A stretch of 64,000 nt of DNA, taken from assembly GCA_027382625.1 (NCBI GenBank), contig JAJKFJ010021427.1, positions 1 to 64,000 on the forward strand, given 5' to 3'. This DNA is from Tetmemena sp. SeJ-2015 (lineage: Eukaryota; Ciliophora; Spirotrichea; Sporadotrichida; Oxytrichidae). The position numbers were made by a program, and so were the translations under genes. The notes below the pieces were generated by a model, which was given only the letters and a program-made list of their open reading frames with translations, had not been told where the DNA came from and searched no databases. The stretch's first letter is position 1. Each line of letters starts with the position of its first letter. Positions 55,101 to 63,050 of the stretch are shown in pieces.

Positions 55101-58100
55101 ATAAATTTAACTCCTAAATAGTTTTATGTTGGATAATAATTAAATGAAGGCAATTTGTCCAAAGTTAGAATTATAAGCTGCCTGCATAGTTGCGAATAAA
55201 TTATATTATGAATATTTTTCCTGAAGTAGTAACCTTAATTTGAAATATCTGATTTAATAAGGGACTGACTTTGTCATTGGGGATCTTCTTCACCCACACA
55301 AAAACTCCTGAATTATACTATAGCTTGACTATGTGTTCAAACTGAATTGTTTTATCGATATAAAAGGCTTGAAGCTAACAACTTCCAAAGATGAAGCTCG
55401 AACCTTGATTCGTTATGTATCTACAGTTTGTTGTAGAGCCTGAATAATCAAAATTTAAACATAATATAAAATAATTATTAGCAAGAGTTTAATAAGTTTT
55501 GCTTAAATTATATTCGCAATTAAATACTAAATTTATAATCTTAAAAACAAGTTTATAATTTATATAAGGGTTTGAAAAAAGACTAGACAAGGAGGGAATT
55601 TTATTATTTTTCTATTGATATTTTAATTCAAATTTTTTTTTAAATTTAGTTATGAAAATTATTGTTTTTCTTTGTAATCTTGAAGACTTTAATCTTATTA
55701 TTAAATTTGAGCTAAGTTTTTTCTCAAATTTTCAAACTTACTGAATTTTATAGATAATCAATTATAGAGTTGATAGTGGTCATCCAGTACAACACATGCA
55801 AAATAAATTGATGAGTACAACTTGCCTCTCTGATCATGGAGTGAAAGATACCCTCTAAGAATAAAAATAATGGCATCATTATAACCAAAAGGAATCTTTA
55901 TTCCCTACCCTGCTCTCATTATATTCCCATAATCATCCAGGTCAATATAATTCAACTTCGCGTCATTGTTAAATCCAAAACTCTGAGGATACACACTTTC
56001 TTGGCAAGCTGAGATAAACCTAACAAAATATTATATTCTAGATCTTTGAAGCTTTATAAGTTTATTGTGGTTTGGAGTCGCAGGATTAAGAACATAGGAT
56101 GAAAAAGGAGTCGCAAAAATCAAAATTATTAAACAAAAAAGTCACTTATTTTTATTAAGTATATAATCAAAACTCTTTTACCTTCATTTCTTTAAAATTC
56201 AAATAATAGATAATTTTAATTTCAAATATCATAAAAAATTTACCATCACTGTAAAACTTTAAAAAATTCTAAAAAATTATTTTAAATTAATTTTTATAAT
56301 TTTTAGTAATTTTCAAAGTAATTTTAATTAGTAAAATGAGTAATAAATAATTAAATTGATAAGGAGTTCCTCTAGTTTTAATATATACGTTCTTAGATCC
56401 TTATGGAGTGGAGACTGCAAATCTAAAAGATCCATCTAAGCTATATGCAAGTTAGTTTGAGGTACTGAAAGTATAGGAAACTATTATAAAATATGTTGTT
56501 GTAACTGTGTTTGTGTTAGAATCAAACGATATTAACGAGGTAGGATTTCCGAAAGAGTCCGAAAATCCAGTAATAGTATATGTATTTCCTGTGCAGTCTG
56601 AAGCAGAGACGGAGAAGTTCTTGGCTTAAAGATTGTTGAAATCAATTGGGAAAATGCTTGGAGTTATGAAAATTGGGAGATTGCCGAAATCATTTACAAA
56701 AGTGTCTCTTAATATTCTAGGATTGTATGATAGTAAACTGAAGGACATCGTACTCTGAGATTACAGATAGGATGATGCACTGGACTCAGTAGTAGGAGTG
56801 TATTGAGGTGTTGCAGAAGTAACAACTGTAGAAGTGTCCTATGCAGTGTATAACATATTTATGTAATTATTTGTAGGCTGATAAGCTGAGAGTAGTCGTA
56901 TTCTAAATAAAATTTGATTTAAGAATTCATGATGCTGAAAGAACCAATGTTTAGTGCGTCATCAGTCTTAAACAATATAAATATATTTGAATACTATGCG
57001 AGTATTAGTAGTGATAGTAAGATAAGATGCTATTTCTCCAGCTATGATAATCACTCCATTAGAACTTGCACTTCTCAATCTTTAATTTAAGAGTAAATAC
57101 GCTCATGTATACTTACGATGAAGTAGAGTAGGATTGGCCTCCATGGTCAAGTTGCAACTGCTTATTAATCACACCGTTGCTGTAATTTATCTCAACCATA
57201 ATTATCTTATCTAAAGATTTTAAGATCAAATAAAGATGTTTACTGTTATATCTTCCCAGAAGGATCCAGTTTCCAGTTCCTGACTATACTGCTAAATCCA
57301 CATACGAGAAGCAGTCAGATGTCCTATAGTTTTTCAACATGTTATTCATTCATATTCATTTAGACAGTTGAATTTAAATTTATAAATTAGATTGGTTGAA
57401 GTATAAAAAAGAGAAACAATTTAAATCTCAAGTTGTTCCTGATTAAATTGATTATGCGAAAGTAGATGAGTAGTACATAAGATAAATAAATGCTAAATTT
57501 CATCGCTGTGTACCAGTTAGATTCATTGGAGTTGAGCTTAATAGATCCTTGCAAAACAAAATTAAACAAACTACTGGGCTAGTTATTGGTAAATATTTAT
57601 TCGCTAGCTATGGAGCCATCAGTTTTGGAAATTTTCTGGATTCAAATAACTGTAAATAAATACATTAGAAATTCCATATTTCTTAGTGCTTGCGTCTGTA
57701 TAAAAGTTTACTAATTACCAATAGTTTGCGACCCCAACAATTTTAAAAAAGTAATGAGTCTCATATCAGCATTCAGCAAAAGCAATTTATATTAATTTTA
57801 CTGAATGCTGTCTAGTATCAGGTAGCTTGGATTCGAGGAAAGTCCATGCACTCGCTTAAACCATGAAAGTGTGAAACTGGTGGCTAACTTGAAGAACATT
57901 AACTCTTTCAAAAAAATTGTATTTACTCGTAATCAGTATAGCTGAAAGACATTTAAATAATTAAAGCCCCAGTGTTATTGAACATTATCCATAACAAATT
58001 TAAATAGTTGTATTTTTATTTTAGGTATAAGCCTCATTGAAACGTATAATTCATAAGAAGAGTTATCAGATCTAAGTGCCATATTTTGCATGCCGTTTCC

Positions 58101-59103
58101 TGCGTTTATGATCAGAGAGTCAAGACTCAGCTCCTTCAATTGAGTTCCATCTGAAGTTAAAATATAGTTTTGAATTTGAAGTCTAAAACACCATTAAATT
58201 TCTATAAACATTTTAAACTGCGCTAATCTTAACAAGCCTGATCCAAATTAAGAAAATATTTACGAATTAATCCAGAATTGTAGAGGCCAGCATAAGAATA
58301 TTAGGTGTTGGCTGAGACTGCTGTGATTGGGTTGGATTATACAATGTTCATTTTAAAATTTAATCATCCAGTCAAAGTTTCCTATTAAGGTGGAGATTAA
58401 TTAAAAATGAAGGAGAAGATGAAAATCTGTACCTTGAGTATCGACTAGACCCACAAAGTAAAACAGCCCCGCCTGAGAATCTGTCATCGCTGGGCATGAA
58501 GTTGAGTCACTAGAAGTATCAGTATAACCTGCAACTAAAGTTTAGCCAGACTGTGTGACATCTATTGCCACTGGAGAGACACCTTTAGAGCAAGAAGTAT
58601 CTGTACCACCAACTATTATTGGGAAAAAATAGGTGCCATCAGGACAAGTCGAAGCGCTAAGTTTCCTCACTAAAGACTTCATTCAGGACAAAAATTACTT
58701 CTTACTTCTTTCATGTTCTTGTTATCTAAGATTTCTTAGAATCCTCCCTTGGATTTTTGGATTGCCTTCTTTTTAGATGAATTCCGAATGCTCACTACAG
58801 TTTTTTAGTATCTAATAATTATTCTAATTTTTATTTTTAGCAAGTTTTAAGGGAGTATATGATTACCTTATTTGAAAATTAAACTAGTTGGCACCATCTA
58901 TTTCTTGCGACTAAAGTCATCCGAATAGGGTTATTTAAACCTACAAATATAAGTAAGAATTGACATTCAAGAATGCTTTGAGCAAAAACTTTACTTAGCC
59001 GTGAATGCATTGATTTTGAAGTGTGTTGTATTTATCTACTTACGATAAAAGCGTAGAGAAAGGTTTTTATTAAAATTCCTGGGGATTTACTATTAGGATG
59101 CAT
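22990..59103 (-). CDS. Giant CADG/propeller/Cys-rich membrane protein locus (one gene or tandem paralogues)
   Basis: About 36 kb of minus-strand coding islands, mostly 60-300 bp, separated by AT-rich DNA. In protein order (right to left) they give propeller-like segments (59.1-57 kb), a CADG-like segment (56.9-56.3), more propeller (56-45.7), CADG-like (45.6-45.3), propeller (45.2-39), CADG-like (38.5-38.1), propeller (38.1-30), CADG-like (29-28), Cys-rich repeats (26.6-25.5) and a multi-pass membrane C-terminus (25.1-23). Large surface proteins with CADG domains and 6-7 C-terminal membrane segments are known in stichotrichs; a role in adhesion or sensing is only inferred. The junction at 26108-26135 (8-bp pointer) proves IES-type breaks. 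Whether this is one chromosome or three to four tandem genes cannot be decided by eye; only one C-terminus is present before the right-edge copy. Confidence 0.6.
24538..24560. other. IES present in paralogue A only, pointer AGTA (23 bp)
   Basis: On the minus strand GAGC-AGTA recurs before TCTTGAA. Excision gives VEQYLEII. The paralogue at about 63925-63940 has the uninterrupted sequence for the same peptide (GAGTAGTATCTTGAA), which independently confirms the ends. Confidence 0.9.
25400..26640 (-). other. Islands encoding cysteine-rich furin/DUF4215-type repeats
   Basis: Minus-strand peptides are rich in C-x-x-C. One island (25857-25612) reads [20 protein letters not shown], then [20 protein letters not shown], the signature of the DUF4215/Myxococcus cysteine-rich repeat. 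Others contain [16 protein letters not shown] and [15 protein letters not shown] pieces. Such modules are extracellular and disulphide-bonded and in ciliate surface proteins sit between ligand-like domains and the membrane segments, as here. Confidence 0.8.
26108..26135. other. IES in Cys-rich segment, pointer AAAGTAAT (28 bp)
   Basis: ATTACTTT (plus strand) lies at 26100-26107 and again at 26128-26135. Excision joins CYGPSSK to [13 protein letters not shown] in frame, keeping the C-x-x-C pattern. Confidence 0.88.
26640..28960 (-). other. Islands encoding extracellular beta / CADG-like domains
   Basis: Peptides include [20 protein letters not shown] followed by [19 protein letters not shown] and [11 protein letters not shown] (28.3-28.1 kb). 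This is the typical end of one cadherin-like dystroglycan-type (CADG) repeat and start of the next, with the D-x-E/D-G-D loop. Further pieces are [20 protein letters not shown] (28.63 kb), [20 protein letters not shown] (28.76 kb) and [20 protein letters not shown] (27.6 kb). Many N-x-S/T sequons fit a secreted region. Confidence 0.7.
28961..30080. other. AT-rich stretch without coding islands
   Basis: Apart from a possible small island at 28961-29040, the stretch is almost pure A+T with no conserved peptide. A short GGGGACTGTCCCC palindrome lies at about 29813-29825. It is most likely IES or intergenic DNA between coding islands. Confidence 0.5.
30080..30540 (-). other. Propeller-like coding islands
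   Basis: Minus strand from 30539: [20 protein letters not shown], then [20 protein letters not shown] and [21 protein letters not shown] further stretch reads [20 protein letters not shown] and [20 protein letters not shown]. The alternating aromatic/Gly pattern with GFLFKLN matches SBBP/WD40-like propeller repeats seen elsewhere in the array. Confidence 0.6.
30541..31880. other. Mostly AT-rich region with a less AT-rich part and a G4T3 hairpin
   Basis: Bases about 30660-31070 are less AT-rich and may hold a degraded coding segment, but no family was recognised. A perfect 10-bp stem (AGGGGTTTCA / TGAAACCCCT) with a 9-base loop lies at 31269-31297. Confidence 0.4.
31269..31297. repeat. Perfect hairpin with GGGGTTT arms
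   Basis: AGGGGTTTCA at 31269-31278 pairs with TGAAACCCCT at 31288-31297 around a 9-base AT loop. The arm resembles, but does not match, the spirotrich telomere unit G4T4. Its role is unknown. Confidence 0.8.
31880..31985 (-). other. Propeller-like coding island
   Basis: Minus-strand frame reads [20 protein letters not shown] followed by [11 protein letters not shown], a very regular propeller-blade sequence (G-G-x-D-G-x..KLNPTNG). Both ends fade into AT-rich DNA. Confidence 0.7.
32265..32513. repeat. Direct repeat (left copy) flanking GC-rich repeat copy 3
   Basis: About 240 bp from TATCATTTAATATTTT to ATATGAGCTACATAAAGA is closely similar to 32750-33000. Shared blocks include CTCCTAAATGCACTTCCTCT and TCATTCAAATTGTTCTATTA. 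No coding frame was supported. Confidence 0.85.
32516..32749 (+). mobile_element. GC-rich dispersed repeat, copy 3 (5'-truncated)
   Basis: Matches the 3' half of copies 1 and 2, from GAGCAACTTG through GGGGCTTCTGCTCAGAGTGTG, GTGCGTCACG and CTTATTTAAGCCGGGGG to AATTCCCTTAATTATT. The 5' half is missing, as is typical of truncated retroposons. It sits exactly between two 240-bp direct repeats. Confidence 0.85.
32750..33000. repeat. Direct repeat (right copy) flanking GC-rich repeat copy 3
   Basis: This is the right partner of 32265-32513, with small indels. It ends near ATATGAGCTAAATAAAGATTAATAA. The pair may reflect a tandem duplication around the insertion, not a target-site duplication, because it is far too long for the latter. 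Confidence 0.85.
33281..34275 (+). CDS. Hypothetical plus-strand coding segment nested in the minus-strand array
   Basis: Plus-strand frames rich in TAA/TAG-coded Gln: from 33281 [20 protein letters not shown] and [20 protein letters not shown]; at 33596-33722 [20 protein letters not shown] then [17 protein letters not shown] ending at TGA 33720; and at 33985-34275 [40 protein letters not shown] and [12 protein letters not shown] ending at TGA 34273. I cannot tell whether these are one gene with IESs or two. No family was recognised. Opposite orientation within the minus-strand array marks it as a separate locus or a mobile-element gene. Confidence 0.45.
34276..35234. other. AT-rich region with a G7/C6 palindrome-like block
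   Basis: No gene was recognised. At 34516-34537 GGGGGGGTGACTTCTACCCCCC stands out; it and the upstream GCCATTTTCGGCC-type sequence resemble the blocks near 39.85 and 40.63 kb in reverse orientation. Confidence 0.5.
35235..35440 (-). other. Propeller-like coding islands
   Basis: Minus strand: [20 protein letters not shown], then FTSTQIFQLVSFYYQ and [20 protein letters not shown] followed by KML. The pattern L-x-x-x-DG-x-I-x-W-x-K is typical of SBBP-type blades, whose consensus ends ..DG..vW.K. A short AT-rich IES seems to separate the pieces. Confidence 0.7.
35441..37000. other. AT-rich stretch without a clear gene
   Basis: No convincing conserved peptides, apart from short, less AT-rich bits near 35750-36050 that I could not read consistently. 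This is probably IES-type DNA. Confidence 0.45.
37100..37575 (+). CDS. Uncertain plus-strand coding remnant
   Basis: Two plus-strand frames with ordinary codon mix: one from 37151 containing [20 protein letters not shown] and [18 protein letters not shown]; another from 37381 containing [20 protein letters not shown] and [20 protein letters not shown]. They are less AT-rich than the surroundings and opposite to the array. No family was recognised, and either could be chance. Confidence 0.25.
37900..38560 (-). other. CADG-to-propeller boundary islands
   Basis: In protein order: [40 protein letters not shown] and [20 protein letters not shown] (CADG-like, ending in TFVVEVYPS). Then [20 protein letters not shown] and [20 protein letters not shown] start a new propeller. 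The same order, with a similar peptide ([19 protein letters not shown]), occurs at 45.6-45.15 kb, which defines a repeating unit. Confidence 0.7.
38977..39113 (-). other. GC-rich bacterial-looking islet
   Basis: About 137 bp of roughly 60% G+C in DNA of about 25% G+C. Minus-strand reading from 39109 is open throughout: [20 protein letters not shown], then [20 protein letters not shown]. Codon use (CGC, GGC, CCG) is unlike anything else here. It looks like part of a proteobacterial coding sequence. An assembly chimera with bacterial DNA or a small transfer are both possible. The gene was not identified. Confidence 0.75.
39114..39840. other. AT-rich stretch without a gene
   Basis: No coding-like island was seen; it is AT-rich up to the G7 run at 39845. 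Confidence 0.5.
39846..40648. mobile_element. Candidate 0.8-kb element bounded by identical inverted 25-mers
   Basis: The 25-bp sequence at 39846-39870 (G6, core ACGGAAGTGCACAC, C6) is repeated exactly in inverse orientation at 40624-40648. Outside both ends are matching T/A runs (TTTTAAATTT versus AAAAAAAAATTT). A related G7..C6 block lies at 34516-34537. The interior is AT-rich with no gene, so this could be a MITE-like element or just a pair of structured repeats. Confidence 0.5.
40649..41390. other. AT-rich stretch without a gene
   Basis: Nothing recognisable beyond homopolymer runs. Confidence 0.5.
41391..45160 (-). other. Scattered propeller-like islands in AT-rich DNA
   Basis: The clearest island is at 41570-41395: [16 protein letters not shown], then [20 protein letters not shown] and [16 protein letters not shown]. 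Smaller, less certain islands appear near 42740-42850, 44115-44275 and 44585-44650. The spacers are longer and more AT-rich than those in the kinase genes. Confidence 0.5.
45160..45600 (-). other. CADG-to-propeller boundary islands, second unit
   Basis: Minus strand: [40 protein letters not shown] and [12 protein letters not shown], then [20 protein letters not shown] followed by ACGNSLS. This parallels 38.2-37.9 kb ([29 protein letters not shown]). Confidence 0.65.
45700..50010 (-). other. Propeller-like islands
   Basis: Examples: [20 protein letters not shown] at 45.88 kb, [20 protein letters not shown] near 46.85 kb, [20 protein letters not shown] followed by [15 protein letters not shown] at 48.65-48.53 kb (classic SBBP blade: DGF..KI...G..W), and [20 protein letters not shown] with [20 protein letters not shown] and [20 protein letters not shown] at 49.75-49.45 kb. 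Islands are separated by 50-300 bp of A+T-rich sequence. Confidence 0.65.
47283..47408 (+). repeat. Dispersed, coding-like degenerate repeat, copy in the array
   Basis: Similar to 1070-1192, including TTTATTATTTTAACCAATC and the peptide pair [15 protein letters not shown] / [11 protein letters not shown] on the plus strand, opposite to the surrounding islands. Confidence 0.5.
50106..53852. mobile_element. 3.75-kb element with about 134-bp terminal inverted repeats
   Basis: The left end (50106 to about 50239) begins AACCCCATAACCTATATACT and includes CACGCTTTCCCAAAATTACA. The right end (about 53719-53852) is its near-exact inverse, ending AGTATATAGGTTATGGGGTT. Both sides are flanked by TA (50104-50105 and 53853-53854), as for Tc1/mariner-type insertions. 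The interior has repeated TCTTAATTAA/GAATTAAGACAA motifs and a Lys-rich low-complexity part at 50690-51120, but I recognise no transposase. It is probably a non-autonomous transposon or a transposon-derived IES lying in a spacer of the membrane-protein array. Confidence 0.85.
50690..51120. repeat. Low-complexity AAAAAAGTGCTAAAAATGGCG repeats
   Basis: Inside the TIR element, near-tandem copies of AAAAAGTGCTAAAAATGGCG occur at 50720-50790, with an inverse counterpart (TTAGCACTTTTTTCACACTT) near 51090. The lysine-rich frame across it follows from the repeats and is not treated as a gene. Confidence 0.6.
53877..55860 (-). other. Propeller-like islands
   Basis: Examples: [20 protein letters not shown] at 53.98 kb continuing [36 protein letters not shown] with [20 protein letters not shown] at 54.78-54.66 kb, and [18 protein letters not shown] sequence near 54.88 kb. 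The islands resume just right of the TIR element, which therefore interrupts a spacer and not a blade. Confidence 0.6.
55740..56050 (-). other. Propeller-like island
   Basis: Minus strand: [40 protein letters not shown] and [19 protein letters not shown]-x-G-N-I is the blade signature found in SBBP/NHL-type repeats. Confidence 0.65.
56300..56900 (-). other. CADG-like coding island
   Basis: Minus strand: [20 protein letters not shown], then [20 protein letters not shown] and [20 protein letters not shown]. The pattern resembles a cadherin-like (CADG) repeat, with D-x-x-G and L-x-F-D. It is one of the longest uninterrupted islands in the array. Confidence 0.6.
56901..59103 (-). other. N-terminal propeller-like islands
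   Basis: Islands include [21 protein letters not shown] sequence at 58.2-58.0 kb, [20 protein letters not shown] at 57.87 kb, and a long one at 58680-58420: [40 protein letters not shown] and [20 protein letters not shown]. The rightmost candidate start is ATG 59103 ([20 protein letters not shown]), with only a weak signal-peptide look. The true N-terminus is not certain. Confidence 0.55.
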
Positions 59104-59550
59104 AATTGGGTGCTAAACAAAATCACTCTTATATATGCAGAAAATTTAAAAGAACAAATAAAAATATCAAGAAACTTAAAATATTTTCGATTAGTATAAT
59201 TCTTTTTAAAAGAAGTTAAATTATTCGTTTCTTTTATGGTTTATTTAACTTTGAAAAGGAAGGTTTAAACTAAAATTTTGGCAGATATTTTTACCAGTTA
59301 ATTTATATTGCTTATATTCTTATTTATTATTTCAGAATGGGTTTGTTTGTAAATTGATTCCCCTCCATAATTTATATAATTGTAATTGTAATTGTCATTG
59401 TATTATTTAGAACTCTAAGTGTTATTATAGTGATTACTTATAGATGGTTTATACGATTAATGAGAAGAATGTATAATTGGGATACGAGATGGCTGACTTA
59501 CCTATTTCTGATCAGAAGGACCCCAAATTACTACCAGTGGTAAAAGGCCT

Positions 59551-59580
59551 AGTAGTAGTAGTAGTAGTAGTAGTAGTAAA
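59551..59580. repeat. (TAG)n microsatellite
   Basis: About nine copies of TAG (CCTAGTAGTAGTAG...) immediately left of the GC-rich Tc1-like element, flanked by TACTACCAGTGGTAAAAGG and TAAATTACCACAGG, which form a loose inverted pair. Confidence 0.9.
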
Positions 59581-59721
59581 TTACCACAGGTAGCAGTTTG
59601 AGCCCCTTTCCTATTAAATAATTAAGCGATTTGATTGGCTGGAAGCTTAATAGTTTTAATTTATTTGATCAAAGGCACTATGGCCACCCCCTAGCCGAAG
59701 CACTCCAGTCTCCCTGGCCTC

Positions 59722-60964
59722 ATGGTTACCCCAGCGGAATGTAATTCGGATCTTGACTGGGCGACCACTCATGTTGAGGTTGACCTCCACCCGTGCCCAC
59801 TCACCGATACCTCCGACATTGAGCAAGAGATCAAGTCAAGCTTACCTGTAAAGGGCCAAGATATGCGGGTCAGATGCGAGAAAGCTAGCCAACCTCCAGG
59901 AAATCGACGCTTTGCTGACCTCCCCACTCGTGAGGGCTCGGAGGATTCATAGGCATTCTGCAGCAGCTAGTCCCAGTCAGCATTCGGTGATACTCCCACT
60001 CTCGCCACCTGCTCCAGGTTCTCTGTATCTCAAGTCTAGGTGCAGCCATACGCCACCAGGCTCCTCCTAGATGGTGATTTGCACTACCAGCGCTACATGT
60101 TGTACCCGGGCCCCTCCTACTCCCTCATCTCGAACCTTGGCAAGGTCCCGGACCTCGTGGATATTCTCAAAGCTCACCCAGATAGTGGACTTGCGCCTGC
60201 GGCTCTTGAGCAGGGCCCATTGATCTCTCGGAACAGATTGTGGGGCTCATCGAGAAGCAGGCTGGAATGGTCGAGTCCTCGCTGTCAGCTCTGGCACTCT
60301 ATAAAGCTTCGCTCTCGCCCCACAATCTCCCCCTGCCGCACCTTTGCTGAGGGTCAACAGGACGACTACCTTGCCGCGATGCAGTACACGATGGTCTCAT
60401 TCTATTTACTTCACATCGTTGGGGCCTTGGTCGACCACGTGGACAAACTAAGATGGACAGCCAGACGGAGGGAAGCAGTCGGCCGCTGGCAAGCAGCCTC
60501 AGTCAGCCGGGGAAGGGTGACCCGTTGTGCTACAACTCCCAGATGGCCAGATCGAAAATTAAGATATGAGAGCAATGGACAGACAAGGCCCTCGCAAGAT
60601 AGTGATCCGCTTAGATGACAGCAGTGAGACCGAGGAGGCACAGGCTAAAGATGAGAGTATCAAGCACCCTCTGCTCAGGAACAAGGCCGGCCACCCGCAG
60701 GCATACCAGAAAGTGACCCTCGAGAAGTATGCAAAGGAGAATGAGGAGATGAGGCAAATGCTCGGAGATTGGCCTCTGGTGGTCTTAGGGCTGAACTTCA
60801 ATGGCACCTTCACATTACGCAGCGCTATCGCTAGGCTCATGATTAAGGGTACTCGTACCAATGTGCGCCTCGCGGCCAGCGAACATCCACCGTGTGATGG
60901 TCTTGGCAAACTCCTGCTGCCTCTCTGGAGATCCCGCGCCGCTCGCCTTGCGATGTATGAGTAG
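59722..60964 (+). pseudogene. Plus-strand element protein, frameshifted, unknown
   Basis: Coding-like pieces in changing frames: VTPAECNSDLDWATTHVEVD from 59722, LLLDGDLHYQRYMLYPGPSY and KVPDLVDILKAHPDSGL from 60060. Then in another frame SEQIVGLIEKQAGMVESSLS with LALYKASLSPHNLPLPH, back to DDYLAAMQYTMVSFYLLHIV, and at 60566-60770 IVIRLDDSSETEEAQAKDES with KVTLEKYAKENEEMRQMLGD. Switching frames indicates decay. No known domain; an accessory transposon protein is likely. The part after about 60780 overlaps the opposite-strand transposase and is probably not coding on this strand. Confidence 0.5.
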
Positions 60965-61545
60965 CTGCCTGAGCGGAAGTAGTCCTCGTTCCCACGGAAG
61001 AGCTCGGCAGCGTGTGGGGCAGCCCTGGGTGCCCCGAAACGCACTTGAGTAGTCAATGCGCTATCTGAGGCTCATGTGTGCCGTCTTGAGCAGGTGCTAG
61101 GCATTGGTGATGAGCGCCTCGATCTCACTGGGGAACTTTCGCACGCTTTTTCAGTTTGATCTCCTGGATTCATAAATGAAGTCGTTGCGGCACCACCTCT
61201 GAACGATCATCGCGACAGAGCTGGCCTTGATGCCCGTGATTTTGGCCACTTGATTGTAGCTGAGCAGGATGTTTTGGTCACTGCTCAGCGTCCCGTAGCG
61301 CAGCATGATGGCAAGTAACTGCTGGTCGGTGGTGTGCGTGGCCCTGATTCTCAGCCTTGGTGGACTCTACCTCTTCCTCTTCGGTTGCACGATAGGACTC
61401 GGACTGCCCATGCTTATCAGATAGGGTATTAGGCCTTGGTCCGATATGCGACGTGCAGGTCCCGCCTTGTAGTTGAAGTGATCATGATCTTTGAGGAACT
61501 CGGCCAGCTTCCGCTTGCGTTTTCGGCTATCTTGAGTGGCGTCCA
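60800..61545 (-). pseudogene. Tc1/mariner-like transposase remnant
   Basis: Minus strand from about 61545: MDATQDSRKRKRKLAEFLKD, then DQNILLSYNQVAKITGIKAS followed by SVAMIVQRW, a clear helix-turn-helix. IEALITNAQHLLKTAHMSLR and QRIDYS follow, matching the linker of Tc1/IS630-type transposases (..L..hmsLrqRi..). Further on, the frame jumps (RQQEFAKTITRWMFAGREAH) and the catalytic D-E region cannot be read. Several frameshifts mark it as inactive unless very short IESs are involved. Confidence 0.6.
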
Positions 61546-61610
61546 TTAGTAAGGATATTTCACACCTCGCGATTAATTAATTAGCGGAAATGATTACCCC
61601 CTCAATGCTG

Positions 61611-63050
61611 AAATAAACCATCTATTAGATTAGAACATACTCAGTTTACTCATAATTATTTAAATTGCCTTTTCTCTCTATTTTTAGACTCACAAAGAAG
61701 GAATTTATTTTTTTTTAATTAAAGAAATTATATAGCATGATAATAAAGCTATTTAAAGAATAAAAAGCTGTGCTAGTAAATGCCAGGAAAAACTCAGACT
61801 ATAAAATTAAATATTATTTTAGATGATAAGAATAATTTAAAAAAATAGATGAATATTAAAGAAATGCAAATTCTTTTAATGAGTTATGTTCTAATATTAA
61901 TTTTCAATGTTTATTTAAATTTATTTATTTATTAAAAAAAGAAATAAAATTACTCTTAACTTTACTTTCCTTCCTATTGGATTAATTTATTTTCTAAATC
62001 AATTAAGTATTTGAAAATAATTCTAAGCATTATGTTTATTTATCAAGATAAACTTTTTTTTAATTATTTAAGCTTATAAATTAAATTTCAATATAGTTCA
62101 TTAAATCTGAGGAAGGTTTAAGTTTTATTAATTAAAATAATCTTCACTCTTTTTAATAGAGTATAAATTTCAGTAAAATTCCAGGATGAAAGAAATTAGC
62201 AAGGTTAAAATAAACAATTTTCTATACAAAACTATTGAAAAAAATAGCTTCAATCACTATTTGTTTTTATTTTCTACTTAAAAGGATCATTTTGAAAATC
62301 TTAGCATATATTTAAAGCTAAAAACTAAGTTACATCATCCCTAACTAATTATTGTTAGAACAGAATTTTTCAATTTAAAAATAGACTTTATCAAAAGAGA
62401 TTTTATTAAATTAAAAATTACTTAGAACAGATTTTAATTTAAGGTGACTTTGAATAATATTTAAATCTTTCTTAAAGATTCGTAAAAATAATCTAAAAAG
62501 AAAAATAATTAGGAAAACTTAAAACATCATGTTTATTTTATAGCTCATATATTATTAAATTATAAGCTTTTTTGATAATTTTGTTTCATGATCAAATATT
62601 ATATAAATTGTGTTTATAATCATTGCTGGAAAGTAAACATTTGTGGTTTTATGTTGATTATGTGCTGTTCATCACCACCCATCGTTTCCGCGGGTATCAT
62701 TTAAATACAAAGATAATTTATGTATTTTTAATTATTCTATCTCAAAATACAAATTTGGATATCTAGTCAAGTCTAATTTATAATATAAAAAAAAACATTT
62801 ATAGAATATATTAACTTAATTAAATTATATTCATTGAATAGCCTAGCACTTTATTATTGCATTTTTTCTCCCTTTATTTCTTCAATTAACTCTAATAAGT
62901 TTTAATATTTAAAATGCTTAATTGATTAAAATTAAAAAAGAAAAGGAAAGATAGTCCTTTATTATTTATTTAAAATTATCTTTCAGCTTATTTATAAATA
63001 AAATAGAATTAACTGAGTTGTGTTGAGTTCTTCATCAAAAGATTAGTTTC
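61611..63050. other. AT-rich stretch without a gene
   Basis: About 1.4 kb of A+T-rich DNA with homopolymer runs. I see no conserved peptide. A small GC-rich spot (CACCACCCATCGTTTCCGCG) at about 62670 is unexplained. Confidence 0.55.

Larger units (their letters stand above)
59594..61610. mobile_element. GC-rich decayed Tc1/mariner-like (TBE-like) element
   Basis: About 2 kb with roughly 55% G+C in very AT-rich DNA. The ends are imperfect inverted repeats: CAGTTTGAGCCCC..TTTCCTATTAAATAATTAA on the left against CAGCATTGAGGGGGTAATCATTTCCGCTAATTAATTAA (read inward) on the right. It carries a minus-strand transposase remnant at its right side and plus-strand coding-like sequence at its left side, pointing at each other. 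This two-gene layout recalls TBE-type elements (42-kDa transposase plus a smaller protein), which is an inference. TAG is used as Gln in the transposase, so the element is adapted to the ciliate code. Confidence 0.65.

Noticed and set aside
60559..61056. 165-codon minus-strand frame opposite the plus-strand element protein
   Set aside because: The frame is a GC-rich composite that runs antisense to coding-like plus-strand sequence in its second half; only the upstream transposase-like part (61545 to about 60800, in several frames) is convincing.
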